DNA of 37,144 bases from Pseudomonadales bacterium (GTDB lineage Bacteria; Pseudomonadota; Gammaproteobacteria; Pseudomonadales; Pseudohongiellaceae). The DNA is taken from contig JALQUB010000052.1 of assembly GCA_023268635.1 (NCBI GenBank), forward strand, positions 1 to 37,144. The letters are read 5' to 3'. The notes below the pieces were generated by a model, which saw only the letters and a list, made by a program, of their open reading frames with translations, did not search any database and was not told the origin of the DNA. A program made the translations under genes and the position numbers. Of the stretch, positions 28,987 through 35,377 are shown piece by piece; within the stretch, counting starts at the first letter, position 1; each line of letters opens with the position of its first letter.

Positions 28987-29853
28987 ATGACCACCTACGT
29001 GAGTCTATGGAGAGATGTGTTGTTCCAGCTTATTTCGAGTAAAAAACGTGTGTTAGTTAAGGGCGTGATGTCGTTCGTCCTGTCATTCTCCTTCTTCGGA
29101 TTGCACGCATCCGCGGCGGATTCGGATGAATTACAGAATCCTCTTCTGTACGCGATCGCGTGGCGCCAAACCGCGGCAGAATATCGTGCTTTGTATTATC
29201 AGGGCTTTGCATTGGCGCGTTTGCGTGTCGAGGAGGCGCTTGCGAGAGGGTCACGGAATGGCAGGCCGCTAGCAGTGATCTCGGATGTCGATGAGACGAT
29301 GTTGCTCTCGAACGCCTACTGGGGTGAGCTTATCGCCTCGGGCAGGGATTTCTTCGACGATGCGACATGGGATGAGTGGGTGCCGAAGAATGAATTCGTG
29401 GCGAGCCCCGGCGCGCGTGAGTTTGTTGAATTCTGCGAAGAAGAGGGCGTTCGAGTCTTCTTCGTGACCAATCGCGACCAGGGAGAGAAAACTTTCGATT
29501 TCGCGTTGGAAAATCTCAGAGCGGCTGGGTTCGGCAATGTGGAGCCAGCGGACCTACGTGTGCTCCGAGAGACGTCTAATAAGGAGTCAGTGCAACAACA
29601 GATCCGCGCCGACTACGATGTCATCGTGTCTCTCGGTGATAATCTCAATGACTTCGCGCGGCGATATTATGTGACCGACGTAGAAGAGCGTGCCGCGTTA
29701 ATGCATGAAGACGCCTCACATTTCGGTGGCGACTATATTGTTTTCCCCAATCCCACGGACGGACATTGGATCCGTGCGATTTTCGGGGAATCGGAGCCGG
29801 CATCGAGTGACGCCAATCGACAGACTTTGCGTTCGGCGGCGATCGGTCGGTGA
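28987..29853 (+). CDS. HAD class B acid phosphatase, e(P4) type
   Basis: This is a 288-residue HAD-superfamily phosphatase of the lipoprotein e(P4)/class C acid phosphatase family, which dephosphorylates nucleotides and other monoesters at the cell surface. Motif I is DVDETML (Asp100, Asp102), motif II VFFVTNRD, and motif IV GDNLNDF. NPLLYAIAWRQTAAEYRALYYQGF before motif I is family-typical. A hydrophobic export segment FVLSFSFFGLHASA lies at 30-43, without a lipobox cysteine, so it is soluble periplasmic rather than lipid-anchored. The start is uncertain: the ATG at 28987 has no clear ribosome-binding site, while an in-frame ATG at 29068 has aagg upstream but gives a short signal peptide lacking basic residues. 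It diverges from surE over 100 bases. Confidence 0.85.
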   Translation: MTTYVSLWRDVLFQLISSKKRVLVKGVMSFVLSFSFFGLHASAADSDELQNPLLYAIAWRQTAAEYRALYYQGFALARLRVEEALARGSRNGRPLAVISDVDETMLLSNAYWGELIASGRDFFDDATWDEWVPKNEFVASPGAREFVEFCEEEGVRVFFVTNRDQGEKTFDFALENLRAAGFGNVEPADLRVLRETSNKESVQQQIRADYDVIVSLGDNLNDFARRYYVTDVEERAALMHEDASHFGGDYIVFPNPTDGHWIRAIFGESEPASSDANRQTLRSAAIGR

Positions 29854-29934
29854 ATTAATAATGCAGCCCAGCGCTAGACCCAACGGCATTCGACACCTAG
29901 AATGCCTACAAACTTTAAATCGTGAGACTGATTA

Positions 29935-31029
29935 ATGAATCCTGATATCCTCTTTACTCCGTTCAATAGCCCCAAACTCTCTCTAAAAAATCGCATCGCC
30001 ATGGCGCCGATGACGCGCCAGTTTTCGCCTGACGGTATTCCGGACGATAATGTCCTGCAATACTACAAGCGTCGCGCAGAGAATGAAGTTGGGTTGATCA
30101 TTACGGAAGGTACGACTGTCAATCATAATGCTGCATCCAATCAAGTAAAAATCCCTACGTTCCACGGAAAATCCTTAGACGCTTGGCAGAAAATTGTTGA
30201 GTCTGTACATGAATCGGGCGGTAAAATTGCGCCGCAGTTATGGCACCAAGGGGCGATGCGTCGTCCGGGTGAGGGGCCTCATCCTGACTATCCATCCGCA
30301 ACGCCATCGGGCCTAGTCGGACCCGACAAGAAAGTGTACGAACCTCTCAGCAACGCAGAGATTGATGACATTATCGCGGCATTCACACAGGCGGCAAAAG
30401 ACGCTGTTGATCTCGGCTTCGACACATTAGAACTCCACGGAGCGCATGGTTATCTTATCGATAATTTTTTCTGGGAAGGAACGAATCAACGCGATGATCA
30501 GTTCGGCGGCTCACTTGTTAAGCGCACGCGTTTCGCGACGGATATCCTACAAAGTATTCGCGCCGAGATAGGCGAAGACTTCCCGATCATTCTTCGTTTC
30601 TCGCAATGGAAACAGCAAGACTTCACGGCACGCCTCGCGCCATCGCTCGAAGAACTCGAGCAGTTTCTTGCGCCTCTTTCCGACGCAGGCGTCGATATTT
30701 TCCATTGCAGTACACGTCGTTTCTGGGAACCGGAGTTCGAAGGCTCTGACCTCAATCTCGCCGGTTGGGTGAAGAAGATTACCGGCAAACCAACGATTAG
30801 CGTCGGCAGCGTAGGTTTGACTGAGGAATTCATCGCGACATACCGTGGCGGAGAAGCCGAAGTCGCGGGAATCGACGATCTCATTAAGCGAATGGAGGCG
30901 GATGAGTTCGATATCATCGCAGTTGGCCGCGCATTGATCGCTAACCCAGATTGGGCCACAAAAGTGCGTGCCGGGAAGTTCGATGAACTCGTCACCTACA
31001 ACCAAGAGATGCTGACCACCTTAGTGTAA
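29935..31029 (+). CDS. NADH:flavin oxidoreductase, Old Yellow Enzyme family
   Basis: This is a 364-residue FMN-dependent TIM-barrel oxidoreductase, expected to reduce activated C=C bonds or similar electrophiles using NAD(P)H. Family landmarks are LFTPFNSPKLSLKNRIAMAPMTR (N-terminal FMN loop), EGTTVNHNA, QLWHQGAM, LELHGAHGYLIDNFFWEGTNQRDDQFGGS with the substrate-binding His pair, IILRFSQWK, and the C-terminal phosphate site ISVGSVG with AVGRALIANPDW. There is no signal peptide and no iron-sulfur extension, so it is a single-domain cytosolic enzyme. It lies 81 bases after the phosphatase gene and 29 before a cytochrome gene on the same strand. Substrate unknown. Confidence 0.92.
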   Translation: MNPDILFTPFNSPKLSLKNRIAMAPMTRQFSPDGIPDDNVLQYYKRRAENEVGLIITEGTTVNHNAASNQVKIPTFHGKSLDAWQKIVESVHESGGKIAPQLWHQGAMRRPGEGPHPDYPSATPSGLVGPDKKVYEPLSNAEIDDIIAAFTQAAKDAVDLGFDTLELHGAHGYLIDNFFWEGTNQRDDQFGGSLVKRTRFATDILQSIRAEIGEDFPIILRFSQWKQQDFTARLAPSLEELEQFLAPLSDAGVDIFHCSTRRFWEPEFEGSDLNLAGWVKKITGKPTISVGSVGLTEEFIATYRGGEAEVAGIDDLIKRMEADEFDIIAVGRALIANPDWATKVRAGKFDELVTYNQEMLTTLV

Positions 31030-31058
31030 GAAATAGGTGTGAATTAAATCGGAGCGAG

Positions 31059-31973
31059 ATGATGCGACAATTGCAAAAGCGAGCACTGATTAGTTTAGTC
31101 ACTGTACTCATTTTGGGTGCAGTGATTTGGTCTTTCACTGCACCACATCCTGTCGACCAGTCCGCCCAGTTGCTTGCTACTCCGGAGGCGATTGCTCGCG
31201 GCGAATATCTCGTCACCGCGGGCGGTTGTGTCAGTTGCCATCTCGCTGTGAATGACGACGGTTCTACTGACACATCGGTGCTAAGTGGCGGCCATGCCCT
31301 CACGAGTGAGTTTGGTACGTTCTATGTACCCAATATCACACCCGATAAGGAAACCGGACTCGGTAATTGGGATGCGCAAGACTTTTTGATCGCGCTGAAA
31401 CAAGGGCGGTCACCCGATGGCTCGTTCTATTATCCCGCATTTCCCTATCGATCCTACGCTGGCTTAAGCGATGAGGATGCATTGGATATCGCCGCATACC
31501 TGATGTCACTAGAACCGATAGAAAAAACAGTGCCGGAGCACGAGACAGCCTGGTGGTTAAATCGGTTCGCGCTCGTTGGGTGGAACCTGTTGTTTGACTT
31601 CTTTGGCGGGGAACTGCCAGCGGTCGAAGTGGATGGTTTAGAAAAAGACGAACAGGACTTGCTTGCGCGTGGCGCCTACCTCGCGCGCAACCTCGGCCAC
31701 TGTGGCGAGTGTCATACGCCGCGTAATGGCTTGGGAATACCCAAGTTCGCCGAAGAATTTTCTGGTGCGACCTTGGGAGACGAAGTGATAGAGGCTATCA
31801 ATTCAGAAGCGCTCGCCGAATGGACGCGCGATAGTTTCGATCTCTTTTTGATACTAGGCATGAAGCCCGATGCGGAATTTGTGGGTGGTGATATGAACGA
31901 TGTAATCGAACACAACACCTCCCGTCTCAGCGACGAGGATCGTCTAGCACTCGCCGCATTTTTCACTCGGTAG
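31059..31973 (+). CDS. Membrane-anchored dihaem cytochrome c
   Basis: This is a 304-residue c-type cytochrome. One N-terminal helix (LISLVTVLILGAVIWSF, ~10-27) anchors it, with the rest periplasmic. Two haem-binding motifs are seen: CVSCH at 57-61 and CGECH at 215-219, each heading a cytochrome c domain (later Met ligands plausible at LMSLEPI and GMKPD). The layout resembles cytochrome subunits of alcohol, aldehyde or gluconate dehydrogenases, which usually have three haems; here there are two. It could accept electrons from the quinoprotein encoded nearby, which is inference. Two adjacent ATGs (31059, 31062) follow a ggagcgag site; the second has the better spacing. It converges with the cytochrome c' gene with 13 bases between stops. 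Confidence 0.9.
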   Translation: MMRQLQKRALISLVTVLILGAVIWSFTAPHPVDQSAQLLATPEAIARGEYLVTAGGCVSCHLAVNDDGSTDTSVLSGGHALTSEFGTFYVPNITPDKETGLGNWDAQDFLIALKQGRSPDGSFYYPAFPYRSYAGLSDEDALDIAAYLMSLEPIEKTVPEHETAWWLNRFALVGWNLLFDFFGGELPAVEVDGLEKDEQDLLARGAYLARNLGHCGECHTPRNGLGIPKFAEEFSGATLGDEVIEAINSEALAEWTRDSFDLFLILGMKPDAEFVGGDMNDVIEHNTSRLSDEDRLALAAFFTR

Positions 31974-31986
31974 TTTTTAGCCTCGG

Positions 31987-32472
31987 CTAGTCGTCGTCGA
32001 GTCTGAATGTGTCGTGGCAATTTCCGCATGATCCGCCTAGTGCTCTGAATGCACCGAGGGTCTGTGCGCGATCACCGGTTGCGGCTTTGTCAGCGAAGGC
32101 GTTGGCATTGTTCATCAGCGCCATCGCTTTCTCTTCGAATTCCGCTTTATTTTCCCATATGACGTCGAGTGCTTCGGTCTTCACATCGAAGCCACGTGTG
32201 TCATGCATGAAAAGATCGGGGATAGATGGCGCGAGAGCCGCAATGCGGCGGCCGTTTTTTTCTGCGATGGCGGCATCGAAAGGAGCGCCCTGCGCCATGC
32301 CAACCAGCGGCACGAGATAAAAACGCAGTAGCTTAAATACTGATTTACGTGTGTCCGTGGCGGCAGCAGCCTGCTGCTCTGGAGTAGGTGCATCTTGTGC
32401 GCTTGCCTTATAAATCATTCCGCTGCTTAAAACAGCCGTGGCCGTTGCGATCGTTAATGCTTTTCTGATCAT
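31987..32472 (-). CDS. Cytochrome c' (C-terminal haem site)
   Basis: This is a 161-residue exported cytochrome. Residues 1-25 are a signal peptide (TIATATAVLSSGMIYKASA). The only haem motif, CGNCH, is at 149-153 near the C-terminus, preceded by helices rich in Ala and Phe. This four-helix arrangement is the mark of the cytochrome c' (class II) family, whose members bind NO or CO at a five-coordinate haem and may protect against nitrosative stress. The segment PTPEQQAAAATDTRKSVFKLL fits the family's first helix. A purine-rich gagag site precedes the ATG. It probably has its own promoter, because a terminator lies upstream at 32549-32586. Confidence 0.9.
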   Translation of the reverse strand: MIRKALTIATATAVLSSGMIYKASAQDAPTPEQQAAAATDTRKSVFKLLRFYLVPLVGMAQGAPFDAAIAEKNGRRIAALAPSIPDLFMHDTRGFDVKTEALDVIWENKAEFEEKAMALMNNANAFADKAATGDRAQTLGAFRALGGSCGNCHDTFRLDDD

Positions 32473-32539
32473 TATTATCTCTCCGAGACGACGAAAGGGT
32501 TATTGAACGGGAATAAGTCTCGCCTAATGTGTCGGGATT

Positions 32540-32587
32540 CGCAAGAAAAATGCCCCGCGGCACAGCATGCGTGGCCGGGGGGCATTG
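32540..32587 (-). terminator. Rho-independent terminator of the small membrane protein gene
   Basis: On the minus strand an imperfect hairpin (outer stem aatgcccc at 32549-32556 with ggggcatt at 32579-32586) is followed by a TTTTTCTT tract (32542-32550 read in reverse). It lies 44 bases past the stop of the 94-residue gene and separates it from the cytochrome c' gene. Confidence 0.7.
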
Positions 32588-32630
32588 GCGGACAAGCGGG
32601 GATTCCGCCTAAAAAGGTGCGGCACAGAAA

Positions 32631-32915
32631 TTAGTAGCGGTGATAGCTTATGAAATCATCGCGGGGTTTTAGCGGCGCCAGGAAGAAATAGAACACCCAT
32701 GCGAACCAGGAGAGTGCGACCATAGCGATGAGCCACGCGATTTTTTCGAAGCCGGTGGTGACATCGGAAGTGGCGATTATCCAGAATGGCGCGACCCAGA
32801 TTAGGAAAATCATCAGCGCACCAAATAATGAGAACGCGACGGAAAGGATAGGAATCGCGATCACAAGGCCGACGAGAGTCAGGCCAAGTAGCCCAAGAGT
32901 TGAGAGAATTTTCAT
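32631..32915 (-). CDS. Small membrane protein, PLDc_N-like
   Basis: This 94-residue protein is almost wholly hydrophobic, with three probable membrane helices (~5-25, 28-48 and 60-80). The last part, EKIAWLIAMVALSWFAWVFYFFLAP, resembles the phospholipase D/nuclease N-terminal (PLDc_N) membrane module found in many small standalone proteins and in cardiolipin synthases; here no catalytic domain follows. A ggagcag site precedes the ATG. It stands alone, with its own terminator, between cytochrome c' and the peptidase gene. Function unknown. Confidence 0.72.
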   Translation of the reverse strand: MKILSTLGLLGLTLVGLVIAIPILSVAFSLFGALMIFLIWVAPFWIIATSDVTTGFEKIAWLIAMVALSWFAWVFYFFLAPLKPRDDFISYHRY

Positions 32916-33080
32916 AGTTACTGCTCCTCGAAGAACGTCTTCAAGGAGAGTAATGCGAGGATCGTGCCAGGAAATTATTTAGTTAATAAACAATGAGTTA
33001 GATTTGTGCAGAGTGAGAGTTTGATGGCAGTCGCCAAACTATGGCGAATTTCACTACCCCTGGCGCGAATTTTAGCAGCC

Positions 33081-33120
33081 CCTGAGTCGGCGATGACCAA
33101 GAAAGGTTCGCCGACTCAGG
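33081..33120 (-). terminator. Perfect 13-bp hairpin downstream of the M13 peptidase gene
   Basis: cctgagtcggcga (33081-33093) pairs perfectly with 33108-33120 across a 14-base loop, starting 11 bases after the peptidase stop codon. No T-run follows on the minus strand, so it may act as an mRNA-end stabiliser or a weak terminator. The rest of 32916-33080 holds nothing I can identify apart from the presumed promoter of the small membrane gene. Confidence 0.5.
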
Positions 33121-33130
33121 ATTTCGAAAG

Positions 33131-35221
33131 CTACCAGATACGGACTCGCTCTTCGGGTGCTAGATAGAGCGCATCGTCAGCTTGCACATTGAATGCGTCA
33201 TACCATTCGTCGAAGTTCCGCACCACGCCGTTCACTCTGAATTCTGAGGGTGAATGGGGGTCTGAACTGAGGCGCTGAATTAGCGCATCCTCACGATATT
33301 TCCTTTGCCAAACTTGTGCCCAGCTAAGGAAGAAGCGCTGGTCACCGGTGAGGCCATCGATGATGGGCGCTTCTTGTCCGTTGAGTGCGCGTTGATAGGC
33401 TCGATAGGCGAGTGAGAGACCGCCAACGTCACCGATGTTTTCGCCGAGGGTGAAGTTGCCGTCGATGAAGTAACCAGGTACTGGTTCGAAACTGTCGTAT
33501 TGCGCGGCAAGCGCAGTCGTGAGTTTTTCGAAATTGGCTCGGTCTTCGTCGGTCCACCAGTTGCGCTGCACACCGAGTGAATCAGACTTGGAGCCCTGAT
33601 CGTCGAAGCCGTGACCCATCTCGTGCCCGATTACCGCGCCAATGCCACCGTAGTTAACCGCGATATCCGCCGCTGGGTCGAAGAATGGAGGTTGCAGAAT
33701 GCCTGCGGGGAAAACGATTTCGTTGAACGAGGGGTTGTAATAGGCGTTCACTGTTTGTGGAGTCATGCCCCACTCTTCACGGTTTGTCGGTTTCCCGAGG
33801 CGACTAATTTCATCGGCGTAATTGAACTCTCTCACGCTGCGCGCATTGGCGTATAAATCATCTCGACTAATCTCGATGTCTGAGAAGTCTTTCCATTCAT
33901 CGGGATAGGCGATCTTAGGACGGAATGATTCGAGTTTTAATTTTGCCTCTTCCTTGGTCTCATTCCCCATCCACTCGATTTCCGTGATGCTGTCAGCTAG
34001 TGCTGCACGAAGATTTTCGACGAGCGTTTGCATTTGTTGCTTAGCCGCTTCGGGGAAATGTTTTTGTACATAGATTTGACCGACCGCCTCGCCGAGACTC
34101 TGAAGTGAACCTACGCGCGCGACACCGCGTTCCCAGCGCTGGCGTTGCTCTGGTACACCGTTAAGTACGGTGGAATAGAAATGAAAATTTTCCTTATCGA
34201 TCTCCTCGGACAGCACGCTCGCCAGATTTGAGATGTGTTGGTAGCTCATATAGCTGACCCAATCATCAATCGAAATCGAGTCAAGCAGGGAGATGACCGG
34301 AGCCATCGCACTGGGGTAGGACACATTCAAATCGGCGAGTTCGGGGATGCCCGCCGCTGAAAAATAAGCATTCCAATCGAACTCGGGATAGGCGGCGACA
34401 AACTCTTCGTAGCTCATCGGATTGAAAGTCAGATCTCGATTTCGGCGATCGGCGCGTGGCCAAAGATTTTCGGCGACAGCGGTTTCTAAAGCGAGCACCG
34501 CTTGCGCCTTTTCCCCGGCGTTCTCGATGTCGGCGAATTGCAGCATGCGTTCAATGTGGGCGACATATTCGCTTCGGACATTCTGGTACTCCTCGGTATC
34601 GAGCAAGTAGTAGTCGCGATCTGGCAGACCGATGCCGCCAAGTCCAAGCACCAGTTGGTGGCGATCAGGGTCTCGACGGTCGGCACCGACGTACCACGTG
34701 AATGGACTCGCTGTGGCTTCGAGCTGTGCACGCCCGAGGGCTTCGATAAGCTCCTCCCGGGTATCTATTTCAGCGAGTCTGGCGAGACTCTCTCGGAGAG
34801 GGCCGATACCGCGCTCATTCAGCGTCTCGGTGTTCATGTAACTCAGGTAGTAGTCGCTAATTTTTTGCTCGATTGTTCCAGCTGGAGGCTCTGCTGCGGA
34901 GAGTTCGTCGATGATGTCATTGACGCGTTGGTCAGAGCGATCACCGAGCACGGTGAAAGAGCCGTAGTTGCTTCGGTCCGCCGGAAGTTGGAATTCATCG
35001 AGCCATTTCCCGTTGGCGAAGCGGAAGAAGTCATCGCCGGGCTTGGTGTTTGGATCTTGTTGGCTGAGATCGACTCCGAAACTACCGAGTTCAGGGGTTG
35101 CAGCCACCGTGTCAACGGTGGTGGCTTGCTCCGTAGCGGGCGCCGTCGATTGTTCACTGCAAGCAGCAAGTCCGAGGCTTATGAGAATAAGAGAGGGGAG
35201 AATTTTTTTGCGTAAGTTCAC
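33131..35221 (-). CDS. M13 family zinc metallopeptidase, lipoprotein
   Basis: This neprilysin/PepO-like endopeptidase of 696 residues digests small peptides outside the cytoplasm. The lipobox LAAC gives a lipidated Cys at 21. The mature protein opens with the family start GVDLSQQDPNTKPGDDFFRFANGKW. The catalytic part has NAYYNP (492-497), the zinc motif GHEMGH (His533, Glu534, His537) and the third ligand in GENIGDVGG (Glu594, with Asp598). The C-terminus has RVNGVVRNFDEWYDAFN and ends in Trp, as usual. The frame opens at a TTG (35233), but a GTG at 35221 has ggag 7 bases upstream and gives a normal lipoprotein leader, so I use it. It sits next to a TonB-dependent receptor, hinting at peptide use. 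Confidence 0.93.
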   Translation of the reverse strand: MNLRKKILPSLILISLGLAACSEQSTAPATEQATTVDTVAATPELGSFGVDLSQQDPNTKPGDDFFRFANGKWLDEFQLPADRSNYGSFTVLGDRSDQRVNDIIDELSAAEPPAGTIEQKISDYYLSYMNTETLNERGIGPLRESLARLAEIDTREELIEALGRAQLEATASPFTWYVGADRRDPDRHQLVLGLGGIGLPDRDYYLLDTEEYQNVRSEYVAHIERMLQFADIENAGEKAQAVLALETAVAENLWPRADRRNRDLTFNPMSYEEFVAAYPEFDWNAYFSAAGIPELADLNVSYPSAMAPVISLLDSISIDDWVSYMSYQHISNLASVLSEEIDKENFHFYSTVLNGVPEQRQRWERGVARVGSLQSLGEAVGQIYVQKHFPEAAKQQMQTLVENLRAALADSITEIEWMGNETKEEAKLKLESFRPKIAYPDEWKDFSDIEISRDDLYANARSVREFNYADEISRLGKPTNREEWGMTPQTVNAYYNPSFNEIVFPAGILQPPFFDPAADIAVNYGGIGAVIGHEMGHGFDDQGSKSDSLGVQRNWWTDEDRANFEKLTTALAAQYDSFEPVPGYFIDGNFTLGENIGDVGGLSLAYRAYQRALNGQEAPIIDGLTGDQRFFLSWAQVWQRKYREDALIQRLSSDPHSPSEFRVNGVVRNFDEWYDAFNVQADDALYLAPEERVRIW

Positions 35222-35260
35222 GGCGAGCTCCAAGCATCAAGAATGTTTATGCAGGGAGTA

Positions 35261-35324
35261 TAACGAAAAACCCCGACTCGGTGACAAGAACGACGTTCGT
35301 CTTTGCCACCGAGCCGGGGTTTTA
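35261..35324. terminator. Terminator hairpin after the TonB receptor gene
   Basis: aaaaccccgactcggtg (35267-35283) pairs with 35307-35323 with one mismatch. A small inner hairpin (aacg/cgtt) sits in the loop. On the minus strand the stem is followed by T-rich sequence, giving a good rho-independent terminator for the receptor transcript just before the peptidase gene. The A-run on one side and T-run on the other make it potentially bidirectional. Confidence 0.82.
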
Positions 35325-35330
35325 GGGGTT

Positions 35331-35362
35331 TACAATAAGCGGCGCTTAGGCCGCTTATTGTA
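35331..35362. repeat. Perfect 12-bp inverted repeat next to the terminator
   Basis: tacaataagcgg (35331-35342) and ccgcttattgta (35351-35362) form a perfect stem with an 8-base loop, between the receptor stop codon and the main terminator. It may be a second RNA hairpin at the 3' end of the receptor mRNA, or a protein-binding palindrome. Confidence 0.7.
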
Positions 35363-35377
35363 GAGCGACTGGCCGAC

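Noticed and set aside
34502-35215. 237-codon plus-strand ORF opposite the M13 peptidase
   Set aside because: It is antisense to a well supported lipoprotein peptidase and has no recognisable motif.
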